A stretch of 64,000 nucleotides of DNA from JAGSPQ01 sp038206395 (lineage in GTDB: Bacteria; Myxococcota; Myxococcia; Myxococcales; Myxococcaceae). The stretch lies in the NCBI GenBank assembly GCA_038206395.1, contig JBBRAX010000012.1, positions 1 through 64,000 on the forward strand, in the 5' to 3' direction. The position numbers and the translations under genes are program-made. This document shows positions 19,490 through 27,683 of this stretch, piece by piece (the stretch's first letter is position 1; each line of letters begins with the position of its first letter). Below the pieces are notes generated by a model, which made no database searches, was not told the origin of the DNA, and saw only the letters and a program-made list of their open reading frames with translations.

Positions 19490-22400
19490 TCATTTCAGTG
19501 TGTCGATGACTGGGCTGCCCAGCTGTTCTTCCAGCCGGGACGCACGGTCTTTCTCTTTGGCGAGCAGGCCCTGCACTTCCTGCCTCGCGGCGTCGGCGCG
19601 GCGCTTCGCCTCTTCCGACCGCTTGCGGGCATCGAGCGCTTCGCTGGCGTTCTTCACCGCGCGGCCTTCGGCGGTCTTCGCGGCGGCGGTGGCTTTCTCG
19701 GAAGCGGCGAGGGCGTCGAGCAGCTCCTGCTGTTTCACGCGCAGCTCGGCGGCGGCCTTCTGCGCTTCGGCGGCCATCGCTGTCGCCTCGGCCTGCGCGA
19801 CCGCACGTTCCTTCTCTTTCGTCTGCGCCGCCTCGAGCGCTTCCATCGCCTTGTTCTCGGCGGCGGTGGCGACGATGGCCTTTTCCTGCGCCTCGCTGCG
19901 GGCGGACTGGATGATGACGAGCGCGACGGCGGAAGCGGCGACCATCATGCTCAGCACGACGACGGCGCCGATGGTGATGACGCGCTGCTGCCGGGCTTCG
20001 CGAATGCCGAAGGCGATCACGGCTTCGAGGTAGGCCTTCTGGTTGTCGGCCAGCTCGCCCTTGTGGCGCCGCTGGAAGCGCGAGGCTTCGTCGGCGAGCT
20101 CGCCCCGCCAGAGCAGGTTCGGGTCGTTGTCGTGGTTGGCCCATGCGCGGGCGGCGTTGCGAAGCTGCTCGATGAAGGCCGAGTCCTCGCTGGTCTCTTC
20201 GAGCCAGCGCTTGAGCGTGGGCCAGCTGTGAAGCAGCGACTCGTGGACGATTTCGACCGTGGCGACGCCGCTGCCCGTCTGCACCACCAGAAGGCGCGCC
20301 TGCACGAGCTCGTCGACCAGCGCGTGGAGCTCGGCCTTGTTGCTGCTGAGCTCGTCGAGCTCGTCCATCGAGACGATGGCCCGGGTGCGGTCGGGGGTGA
20401 CGAGGCGAAGAAGAATCGAGCGGACGATTTGCAGCTTCGGCTGCGGCAGCTTGGCGAGCACGGCTTCGGCGTGGCTGGCCAGCGCTCCGGCGACTCCGCC
20501 AATGGCTTCGTAGGCGAACTTCGTGAGCAGCTTTCGCGCGGGGTCGCGGTTTTCCCACAGCTTCTGCGCCGAGAACTGCAGCAGGGGCAGCGCGCCCTGG
20601 GTGGTGGCGAGGTGGCCCAGCATGTCTTCGATGATCGCGGGCGACTCGAACTTGTAGCCGGCGAGCTCGGCGGGCTGCACGATGGCTTCCTTCAAGCCCT
20701 CGAGCCCCGGCGAGCCCAGAAAGACGAGGCCTTGATTCAGCTCGGCCATGAACTGCGGGTCTTCCGGTACGCGATCGAGGAAGTCCGAACGGATGCTCAA
20801 GACGAGGCGAATGGGCGCCGTCGCGTCGTCGGCCACGCCCGCCAGACACGCGGTGAAGGCGAGCCTTTCGGCCGCGTCGGGCACCAGCGTGTAGAGCTCT
20901 TCGAACTGGTCGACGAAGAGCAGGATGTTCTTCTTCTCGCGGCGCGCGCGGGCGCGAAGCACCGAGCCGACGAAGCCGGGCTCGGTCGCCAGGCGCTGGG
21001 TCAGCCTCTTTTCTTCAGCGAGCTCGTCGGCGACGGAAACGGACGTGCTGACCATCGGCGAGATGAGTGAGGCGAGCGCAGCCAGCGGCGCGCGGCCGGG
21101 TCGGAGCACCAGCGATTCCCACGCTTCGCCCGAACGTTTCAGTGCGGGGACGAGGCCGGCGCGGACGAAGGACGACTTGCCGGCGCCCGACGGGCCGACG
21201 ACGCCGATGATGGGGCGCTCGCGAACGCGGTTCACCATCGCCGCGACTTCGTTGCGGCGGCCGAAGAAGCGATCTGCGTCCGATTCCTGAAAGGAGCTCA
21301 GGCCTGCGTAGGGGCTCTCGTCGAGTTTCAGCTCGCGCGAGTAGCGCCCGGGCATGAACGGCTCGAGCGCGCGCAGCAGGGTGACGGCGTCGGGCCAGCG
21401 CTTGTCTTTGTGCTTCAACAGGCAGCGATCGACGACGTCGGCGAGCGCCTGCGGCACGTCGGGCGCCTTGCTGGCGAGCTTTGGCATCGGCTCGTTGAGC
21501 AGGCCCGTCACCATCAGCTGCTGCCCGCGGAAGGGGTCGAGCGGGTGTTTTCCGCTGAGCATCTTGAAGAGCATGATGCCCACCGACCAGATGTCGGCGC
21601 GGTGATCGATGGGGACGCCGATGCCCCACTGCTCGGGCGCCATGAAGGCGAGGGTGCCCATCATCGCGCCATGTTCGGTGAGCTCGGCGGTGGTGTTGTC
21701 TTCGAAGGTCTGGCTCGGCGCGCGCGGGCGCGTCACGTACGCGGGCGCCTTCTCGTCGCCCTGCAGGACCTTGGCGATGCCGAAGTCGAGCACCTTGGTG
21801 ACGCCTGAGTCGGTCACCATGATGTTGTCGGGCTTCAGGTCGCGGTGAACGATGCCCTGGCTGTGGGCGAAGGCGAGCGCGCGGACGACGGGCACCATCA
21901 GCTCGACGGCGCGCGGCGGCGGCAGCGGCTTTCCTTCGGGGATGAGCTTCGTCAGCTGCTGGCCGTTGATGAACTCGAACACCATGAAGGGGGCGCCCTG
22001 CCAGGCGTCGACCTCGAAGATGACGACGATGTTTTCGTGGCTGCAGGCGGCGGTGGTGCGGGCTTCGAGGATGAAGCGCTTGGTGAGGTCGTCCGACTGG
22101 GTGTCGAGGAACTTGATCGCGACGCGCCGGCCGAGGCGGGTGTCGCGGCTCAGGTAGACGCTGCCCATGCCGCCGCGGCCGATGAGCTTGATGAGCTCGT
22201 AGTGGTGAACGCGGGTCCCGGGCCCGAGCACCTGGCGAACGGGGGCGCCGCCGGGCGAGGTGTATTCCTTGTTGGTGGGCAGTGGTGTGGGCGACGAGCT
22301 GCTCGTCACGGGCGGCTGCGTCTTCGTCTTCGGCTTCGGCGGCACCGGGGGCGGCACGCCGTGAAGGGTGTGAAGCTCGGCCTCGCCGTCGGGCAGCGCG

Positions 22401-22588
22401 GGCGAGGCTCTGCTTTCCCGTGGCGGCAACTCGAGCGCGAAGTCAGCGTCGGTCAGCGCGTTGAAGCGCGAGGGCACCTTTGTTTGGTCGTGGGGCCCCA
22501 GCGGCGCGATCGACGGTGGACCCGGGACCTGCGCGGTCGGGTTGGTGTTTACCGGGGCGTCGCCCTCGACCTCCTTCCTATTGCTCAA
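19490..22588 (-). CDS. Ser/Thr kinase fused to STAND-type ATPase and coiled coil
   Basis: A 1032-residue signalling protein. The N-terminus to about 130 is Pro/Thr-rich. The Hanks-type kinase domain (about 130-420) shows GRGGMGSVY, AIKFLD, HRDLKPDN, DFGIA and APEQ, so it should be active. A STAND/NACHT-like ATPase module follows, with P-loop GPSGAGKSSFVRAG (about 460) and IRSDFLDRV. A membrane segment (about 868-890) precedes an Ala/Glu-rich coiled coil to the C-terminus. Unlike many family members it has no WD40 repeats at the end. Kinase output and STAND oligomerisation are probably linked. It is first in a four-gene unit with the TPR/PEGA protein, Cys-rich lipoprotein and YebC. Confidence 0.9.
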   Translation of the reverse strand: MSNRKEVEGDAPVNTNPTAQVPGPPSIAPLGPHDQTKVPSRFNALTDADFALELPPRESRASPALPDGEAELHTLHGVPPPVPPKPKTKTQPPVTSSSSPTPLPTNKEYTSPGGAPVRQVLGPGTRVHHYELIKLIGRGGMGSVYLSRDTRLGRRVAIKFLDTQSDDLTKRFILEARTTAACSHENIVVIFEVDAWQGAPFMVFEFINGQQLTKLIPEGKPLPPPRAVELMVPVVRALAFAHSQGIVHRDLKPDNIMVTDSGVTKVLDFGIAKVLQGDEKAPAYVTRPRAPSQTFEDNTTAELTEHGAMMGTLAFMAPEQWGIGVPIDHRADIWSVGIMLFKMLSGKHPLDPFRGQQLMVTGLLNEPMPKLASKAPDVPQALADVVDRCLLKHKDKRWPDAVTLLRALEPFMPGRYSRELKLDESPYAGLSSFQESDADRFFGRRNEVAAMVNRVRERPIIGVVGPSGAGKSSFVRAGLVPALKRSGEAWESLVLRPGRAPLAALASLISPMVSTSVSVADELAEEKRLTQRLATEPGFVGSVLRARARREKKNILLFVDQFEELYTLVPDAAERLAFTACLAGVADDATAPIRLVLSIRSDFLDRVPEDPQFMAELNQGLVFLGSPGLEGLKEAIVQPAELAGYKFESPAIIEDMLGHLATTQGALPLLQFSAQKLWENRDPARKLLTKFAYEAIGGVAGALASHAEAVLAKLPQPKLQIVRSILLRLVTPDRTRAIVSMDELDELSSNKAELHALVDELVQARLLVVQTGSGVATVEIVHESLLHSWPTLKRWLEETSEDSAFIEQLRNAARAWANHDNDPNLLWRGELADEASRFQRRHKGELADNQKAYLEAVIAFGIREARQQRVITIGAVVVLSMMVAASAVALVIIQSARSEAQEKAIVATAAENKAMEALEAAQTKEKERAVAQAEATAMAAEAQKAAAELRVKQQELLDALAASEKATAAAKTAEGRAVKNASEALDARKRSEEAKRRADAARQEVQGLLAKEKDRASRLEEQLGSPVIDTLK

Positions 22589-22787
22589 TGGCTCTTTCCT
22601 TTCCGAAGGACTGCAGCGACCTGTAGCAGCTGGACTCTCTTCCCCAGTCTACGTCTGCCCGGGCTTCGCAGGAACTTCCAGCTCGTCGCCCACCCGCTTC
22701 GTGCGCACGCTCAGCGGCGCCCCACCGCCCGACGACATCGCGGAGCCAGCGATGCCGCCGTCGAGTTCGACCCATGGGTGTGCCTTT

Positions 22788-22804
22788 CGGGCTCGAAAAG
22801 CCCG
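22788..22804. terminator. GC hairpin downstream of GST-like gene
   Basis: CGGGCT-CGAAA-AGCCCG is a perfect 6-bp stem, 30 bp beyond the stop of the minus-strand GST-like gene. The rest of 22589-22834 has no convincing gene; a short frame ending near 22650 (PAKPGQT) could be a remnant. Confidence 0.5.
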
Positions 22805-22834
22805 CCACGGGGCAGCGCCGGCAAGCGGGCGCTT

Positions 22835-23527
22835 TCAGGCTTTCGCAGCGGTGCGGACCGCGGCGATGAGCGCCGTCAGCCGTTTTCGGGCAGCCACTTC
22901 GGTCGCGTGCCACGGGGTGTAGTCAGGCAGCAGCTGCCAGAGCATCGCGGTCACTGCGATGTCGGCGATCGAGATCGAGTCTCCGACGAGCCACTGCCTG
23001 CCGTCGAGGCGCGTCTCGAGCGAGTCGAGGTGGCGGGAAAACTCGCGTCGCACCAGCGACGGATCTCTTCGGCTCAACCCCTGCGCGTTAAGCTTCGCCC
23101 GCGTCTGGCGCCGCGCCACCAGCGGCCCCAAAGGCCTCAGCATCACCGGGAAGTGGGCGCGGAACTGCGACAGCAGGAGCGTCCAGTGCGCTTCGTCTTC
23201 GAACTTCGCGTAGACGCCCTGCCAGTACAGCGACTCGTCCGCCCAGTCCTCCAGCAGATCGGCCTCGGCGCGCAGCTTCGGATCGGTGGGGATCAATTGG
23301 GGCCCCGTGCCTTCTGCGTCGATCGCCTCGAGGATCGCGGTCGAGTCCTCGAGCTTGCGATCGCCAAAGACCAGGTACGGCAGCTTGCTGCGCGGGTTCA
23401 CCCTGTCTGCGAGCAGGATGTTCTTCATCTCGTAGGGGATCTGCTTGAGCTTCAGGCATGGTGTCAGTGTACGCGGGCAAAGACCGTGACGGTGAGGGTG
23501 ACCGCTCTGGTCCTGTCGGGTGTTCAT
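22835..23527 (-). CDS. Glutathione S-transferase / metaxin-like protein, N-terminus doubtful
   Basis: About 230 residues with a thioredoxin-like then helical GST fold: KLPYLVFGDRKLEDSTAILEAID is the N-terminal domain end, and WLVGDSISIADIAVTAMLWQL is the C-terminal domain signature. The TPCLKLKQIPYE region suggests the metaxin/Tom37-like group. The N-terminus is odd: a second frame of the same strand encodes VTLTVTVFARVH just before TPCLKL, which looks like the missing first beta strand, and the C-to-PYE spacing seems short. A frameshift plus a small deletion, or a sequence error, is likely near 23465. Confidence 0.65.
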   Translation of the reverse strand: MNTRQDQSGHPHRHGLCPRTLTPCLKLKQIPYEMKNILLADRVNPRSKLPYLVFGDRKLEDSTAILEAIDAEGTGPQLIPTDPKLRAEADLLEDWADESLYWQGVYAKFEDEAHWTLLLSQFRAHFPVMLRPLGPLVARRQTRAKLNAQGLSRRDPSLVRREFSRHLDSLETRLDGRQWLVGDSISIADIAVTAMLWQLLPDYTPWHATEVAARKRLTALIAAVRTAAKA

Positions 23528-23589
23528 CTTCGCCACCGAGGCTCAACGAGGCGGGAGTGACGGTGCCGCCGTTCCACTAAGCTGCGCCG

Positions 23590-24207
23590 ATGCGCGGCGT
23601 CGAGCAGATCCCCTTCATCTATGACGCGATGATGGCAGTGATGGAGTTCTTCGGCCTGCGCCGCTGGCGGGAAGTGCTGGTGGCCGGCGCGCGCGGGCCG
23701 ACGCTCGACCTCGGGTGCGGCACCGGGCGCAACCTGCCGCGGTATGCCGAAGGGGCCCTGGTGGTCGGGCTCGAGCCGTCGATCGACGCGCTGAAGAAGG
23801 CGCGGCGGCGGGCGCCCGGGGTGCCGCTGGTGCGTGGCAGCGCCCACGCGTTGCCGTTTCGGCCGGGCACGTTTCAGACCGTGGTCAGCGGGCTGGTGTT
23901 CTGCTCGGTGCCCGACGCGGAGCGCGGCCTGAACGAGGTGAAGCGGGTGCTCAAGGCGGACGGCGAGCTGCGCATGCTCGAGCACGTGCGGTCGACGTCG
24001 GTGCTCAAGGGAAGGTGGCAGGACTTCATTCAGCCGGCGTGGACGGCGGTCGCCGGCGGCTGCCACCCGAACCGCGACACCGAGGCCGCGGTTCAGCGCG
24101 CGGGCTTTCAGATCGCGGCGGACACCCGGCGGGCGAACGGCACGATGCGGCTGTTCACGGCGACGCGGGCTTCGCCTCGCACTTCGCCTTCACGCACGCC
24201 AGCTTGA
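23590..24207 (+). CDS. SAM-dependent class I methyltransferase
   Basis: A 205-residue methyltransferase of the UbiE/Methyltransf_11 type. Motif I is LDLGCGTGRNL (residue about 39), an acidic residue ends strand 2 (VVGLEPS), and the post-motif region reads SAHALPFRPGTFQTVV and EVKRVLKADGELRMLEHVRS. The WTAVAGGCHPNRDT segment resembles small thiol or lipid methyltransferases of the METTL7 group. The substrate is unknown. The start at 23590 is 9 bp after a stop in frame and gives a normal N-terminus. Confidence 0.87.
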   Translation: MRGVEQIPFIYDAMMAVMEFFGLRRWREVLVAGARGPTLDLGCGTGRNLPRYAEGALVVGLEPSIDALKKARRRAPGVPLVRGSAHALPFRPGTFQTVVSGLVFCSVPDAERGLNEVKRVLKADGELRMLEHVRSTSVLKGRWQDFIQPAWTAVAGGCHPNRDTEAAVQRAGFQIAADTRRANGTMRLFTATRASPRTSPSRTPA

Positions 24208-24231
24208 GGCTGTCGGTTGGGCGCTCACAGC

Positions 24232-24525
24232 TCAGCGCGCCTTCAGGAAGTCGAGGCCCAGGCGCAGCAGGTCGAGCGGAAACACGCGGGGGATCAGGTG
24301 GAGGATCCCGAACGCGGCGGCGTGCACGCCCAGCGCGGCGATTGGTCCTTCGAACTTCTTCACCACCATCGTCGTCACCGCCGCGAAGCCCGCGAACCAC
24401 AGCCAGAAGGCCAGCGGGCTGAAGAGCGCGAAGGCGCCGAAGACCAGCTTGAAGCTCAGCATCGCGCCGAGCACTGCCCAGACTCCGAGGATTCCCAGGT
24501 GCACCGCGTTCTTCATGCCGTTCAT
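24232..24525 (-). CDS. Small integral membrane protein
   Basis: A 97-residue hydrophobic protein with three likely membrane helices (LGILGVWAVLGAMLSFKLVFG, LAFWLWFAGFAAVTTMVV, LGVHAAAFGILHLI). No known motif. I chose ATG 24525 since the upstream frame is charged and runs into the divergent LysR promoter region. Divergent arrangement with the LysR gene (107 bp apart) makes it a candidate target of that regulator. Confidence 0.7.
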   Translation of the reverse strand: MNGMKNAVHLGILGVWAVLGAMLSFKLVFGAFALFSPLAFWLWFAGFAAVTTMVVKKFEGPIAALGVHAAAFGILHLIPRVFPLDLLRLGLDFLKAR

Positions 24526-24631
24526 GTGTGGCTCCGTTGTGATGCGGGTGTTCCTCTTCAACGCCCAGCATCGCGGATCGGTGCAATTACGTTGGGGAAC
24601 TGGTTGTCGTCGAAGTGATAACCTGTGGTGT

Positions 24632-25501
24632 ATGATTTCTCTCCAGCGGCTCGAAGGGTTCTTCTGGGTTGCCCGCACCGGGGGGTACGCCCGGGCCGCC
24701 CGCGCTTTTCCCTACCCGATCAGCCAGCCCGGCGTTCACCAGCAGGTGCGTCGCCTCGAGGAAGAAGTCGGTGTGTCGCTGTTCGAGCGGGTCGGCAAGG
24801 ATCAGATGGCGCTCACGCCCGCGGGGCACGCGCTGTTCGAGGTCGTCGAGCCCTTCTACGAGCAGCTGCCTGCGCTCGCTTCCAAGTTGAAGGACGGGAA
24901 GGTCGGCGGAGTGCTCAAGGTCCACGCCGCCGGGCATCTGCTGCGCCACCTGATGCCGAAGTGGCTGCAGCGGCTGCAGAGCCGGCGGCCCGACATCACG
25001 GTGGCGCTGTCGGAAGTGAAGGCGGCCGATCCGTTGGCGCTGCTGCGCGGCGAGGCAGATCTGCTCGTCGACTGGCTGCCGTCGTTGCCGGAAGGACTCG
25101 AGGCGCGCGAGGTGGCGACGATGCGCACCTTCATCGTCGCGCCGACCCACGGGCCCCACGCGCAGGGAACGCGGTTGAAGCTCTCGGCGCTCGGCGAGGT
25201 GCCGTTCATCGCGTACCACGCGGATCGCACGCTCAAAGACCTGCAGCTGGCCGGCCTCGCCGAGCACGGGCTGCATCCGCCGCAGTCCTTCTCGGCCGAC
25301 TCGTCCGACACCATCCTCGGCTTCGTCGCCGCTGGCCTGGGCTTCTCACTCGTGCCGTCGCTGAGCGAAGCGGGCCCCCAGGTCGCCGGTGTCATTGCCT
25401 GGCCGGTGCAGCACCCGAAGTCGAAGTTCCCAATCAGCGCCGCCTGGCGCAAGCGCTCGGTGATGCACCCGTTGGTAGAAGCGGCCCTCGCCGCAGCGTG
25501 A
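24632..25501 (+). CDS. LysR-family transcriptional regulator
   Basis: A 289-residue LysR regulator. The N-terminal winged HTH reads ISLQRLEGFFWVARTGGYARAARAF, then SQPGVHQQVRRLEEEVGVSLFER. The effector-binding domain follows from residue about 90 (GVLKVHAAGHLLRHLMPKWL), with FVAAGLGFSLVPS near 240. The HTH has YPISQPGVHQQV rather than the usual SQPALSxxI, a pattern seen in CysB/CbbR-like regulators. The ATG at 24632 is the conserved family start. Its likely target is the divergent membrane gene. Confidence 0.9.
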   Translation: MISLQRLEGFFWVARTGGYARAARAFPYPISQPGVHQQVRRLEEEVGVSLFERVGKDQMALTPAGHALFEVVEPFYEQLPALASKLKDGKVGGVLKVHAAGHLLRHLMPKWLQRLQSRRPDITVALSEVKAADPLALLRGEADLLVDWLPSLPEGLEAREVATMRTFIVAPTHGPHAQGTRLKLSALGEVPFIAYHADRTLKDLQLAGLAEHGLHPPQSFSADSSDTILGFVAAGLGFSLVPSLSEAGPQVAGVIAWPVQHPKSKFPISAAWRKRSVMHPLVEAALAAA

Positions 25502-25529
25502 TGGAACTGGTGCGCCACGTAGCCCTCAC

Positions 25530-25880
25530 TTCTGGATCGTTCTCGGTCGTAACCGCCTTCCATTGCGCCGCAACGTGGGGATCCCTGGCCGTGCGTTTCC
25601 AGAACGTGGTCGCACGGCTGACTGCCTGTTGCCACACCGCGCGCTCTTCTGCGGCGGGATCCGGGGGCGTGAAAGGGGTGGGGCCGAGGTCTTCGCGATG
25701 AACGCCCGGCCGGTACTGCATCGGAAGCATGTCGTAGCAGGGCGCCAGCGTGAAAGTGCCGCGCGCGAAGTCGCTGACGAAGAGACTCAAGTTTCCGAAG
25801 TGCATGTCGGTGTTTGCGATGAGTCTCCCGAATGCCCGCCAGCGGCGTGCGCGCTTGCCCAGAAGCGGCTGCCGCCAACG
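25530..25880 (-). pseudogene. hipA-like (YjjJ-type) kinase toxin, C-terminal remnant
   Basis: About 115 codons in one minus frame match the C-terminal catalytic part of HipA/YjjJ kinases: FGRLIANTDMHFGNLSLF (the N-x-D-x-H-x-x-N core) then APCYDMLPMQYRPG and a helical tail WKRTARDPHVAAQWKAV. The N-terminal three quarters are absent; upstream codons to about 25970 in a neighbouring frame (LVRRLVELQRPLVGG) may be a frameshifted trace. There is no proper start, and the 3' end runs into the LysR gene. The 523 bp between LysR and the next kinase hold nothing else. Confidence 0.75.
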
Positions 25881-26024
25881 AGCGGCCGCTGGAGTTCGAC
25901 GAGACGGCGTACCAAGGTCACTTCTCGCCGACGGGCCTCCAGTGCAGAAAGCAACGGAAGCCGAACCATCCGCTAAGCTGTCGACGTGGCTGCAACGGTT
26001 TCTGCGCCGTTCAAGGGGGCTTAC

Positions 26025-27614
26025 GTGACGTCCGAGCTGACGGGAGGCGCGCGCGTCGGCCCATACGAGGTTCTGGCGACCCTGGGCGCGGGCGGCATGG
26101 GCACGGTCTTTCGGGCGCGCGATCCCCGCCTTGGCCGCGACGTCGCGATCAAGGTGCTCGCGTCGCAGCTGGCGGCAGACCCGACGCTGCTCAAGCGCTT
26201 CGAGCAAGAGGCCCGGGTGCTGGCAGGGCTGAGCCACCCGAACGTCGTCGCGGTGTTCGACGTCGGTTCGGCCGATGGGCGCCAATACCTGGTGACCGAG
26301 CTGCTGGTGGGGATGACGCTGCACGACTTCCTCCAGAGCGCGCCGCGGGCCGGGGGCGAGCTCGTCGATGCGGCCTGGCAGCTGGCCGAAGGGCTCGTCG
26401 CGATTCACGAGCGCGGCGTGATTCATCGGGATCTCAAGCCCGCCAACATCTTCATCGTCCAGGGTGGCCAGGTGAAGCTGATCGACTTCGGGCTGGCGCG
26501 CACCGAGGGGCGGGGCGACCTGACGAAGACCGGGTCGTTCATGGGGACCCCCGGCTACATGGCGCCTGAGCAGCTTCACGGCGCGGTTGTCGACGCGCGG
26601 GCCGACCAGTTCGCGTTTGGCGCGGTGCTCTTCGAGATGCTCACCCATCGCCGCGCCTTTCCGGGTGAGTCGCCGATGGATCGAGCGATGGCGACGCTGA
26701 CCCAGACCCCGCCTGAGCTGCCTGCGCTCTGTTCGGGAGACAACGGCCCAGCGTTTCAGGTCGCGCAGCGGTGCCTCGAGAAGGACGCGGGCGCGCGCTT
26801 TGGGTCGATGAGGGAAGTCGCCGCGGCGATGAACGCGCTTCGATCGAGCGGCCGCATCGCCCCGCTGGCGAGCCTCACCGCTCATGGCGCGGCGGTCGGC
26901 GACACCTTTCTTCCCGGACCAGTGACCGGGATTCCCACGGCTGCCCCAGCTCCCTCGAAGGCAAAGTGGGCTCTTGCCGCGGTGGTCGCCACCTCGGTCG
27001 TGGGGCTGGCGGCCTGGCGAGCGGTGTTGACGCCAAAGCCCAGGCCGGACGAGGCGGCGGCAGCGGTGAAGATCGCGAGCAGCGTGGAGGCGATGATGCT
27101 CACCCCTGCGCAGCGGTGGGCACTCGAGATCCCGGTCGTGGTGGAGGATCTTCCTCGCACCGGCGCTGAAGCAGGAGCCTCGCTGGGCCTGGTGATGGTG
27201 GTGGCCCAGGAGGGCTTTGTCCTTGGCGCGGACGCGAACTATTTCGCCGCCGCGAACGGCGCGATCCTGAAGCGGATCCCGAACGAGGCAGATGGGACAC
27301 GTGACTTCCAGGCGCTGGCCCGCGCCCTCGACGAGGCGAAGAAGGCCTTTCCACTCGAGACCCGGCTCGTCGTCGCCTGCCAGAACGGCGTGAGCCGCGG
27401 CGACTGCGATCGGGCGCGAATCAGCGCGGCAGAGCAGGGCGGGCGCACGCTCTTCGGCGACCAGTGGCTGGTCGAGGGCGCGTTTCCACCCGGCGTACTG
27501 GGCACCACCGGCAGCGGGTTCGAGGTCCGCTTCACCCAGAGCGCCGCGATGCCCGTGCGCCGCCTCGACGCGCAATCGCTGGCGCGCCTCAAGGCGAAAT
27601 ACGGCATCGAGTAG
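26025..27614 (+). CDS. Transmembrane Ser/Thr protein kinase with ExbD-like tail
   Basis: A 529-residue Hanks-type kinase: GAGGMGTVF, AIKVLAS, IHRDLKPANI, DFGLART and GTPGYMAPEQ are intact, so it should be active. One membrane segment (WALAAVVATSVVGLAAW, about 315-335) leads to an exported C-terminal domain. Its SLGLVMVVAQEGFVLGADA ... DFQALARALDEAKKAFPLETRLVVACQNGV resembles the periplasmic domain of ExbD/TolR. I chose GTG 26025 because AAGGGGGC lies just upstream; GTG 25986 is the longer option. Kinases with such ExbD-like sensors are unusual; it may sense the cell wall or proton-motive machinery. A hairpin follows. Confidence 0.87.
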   Translation: MTSELTGGARVGPYEVLATLGAGGMGTVFRARDPRLGRDVAIKVLASQLAADPTLLKRFEQEARVLAGLSHPNVVAVFDVGSADGRQYLVTELLVGMTLHDFLQSAPRAGGELVDAAWQLAEGLVAIHERGVIHRDLKPANIFIVQGGQVKLIDFGLARTEGRGDLTKTGSFMGTPGYMAPEQLHGAVVDARADQFAFGAVLFEMLTHRRAFPGESPMDRAMATLTQTPPELPALCSGDNGPAFQVAQRCLEKDAGARFGSMREVAAAMNALRSSGRIAPLASLTAHGAAVGDTFLPGPVTGIPTAAPAPSKAKWALAAVVATSVVGLAAWRAVLTPKPRPDEAAAAVKIASSVEAMMLTPAQRWALEIPVVVEDLPRTGAEAGASLGLVMVVAQEGFVLGADANYFAAANGAILKRIPNEADGTRDFQALARALDEAKKAFPLETRLVVACQNGVSRGDCDRARISAAEQGGRTLFGDQWLVEGAFPPGVLGTTGSGFEVRFTQSAAMPVRRLDAQSLARLKAKYGIE

Positions 27615-27636
27615 AGCGCGAGGATCCGCTTTCGAT

Positions 27637-27656
27637 GCAGACGGTCGATCGTCTGC
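27637..27656. terminator. Hairpin between convergent genes
   Basis: GCAGACG-GTCGAT-CGTCTGC is a perfect 7-bp stem after the kinase stop (27614) and before the convergent ArsA-type gene end (27684). Confidence 0.6.
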
Positions 27657-27683
27657 TCAAGTGAGCACTGCCTCTTCGTAGGA

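Noticed and set aside
25881..27575. A 713-codon minus-strand frame over the second kinase
   Set aside because: Only its last about 130 codons resemble HipA; the rest is antisense to the intact kinase on the plus strand.
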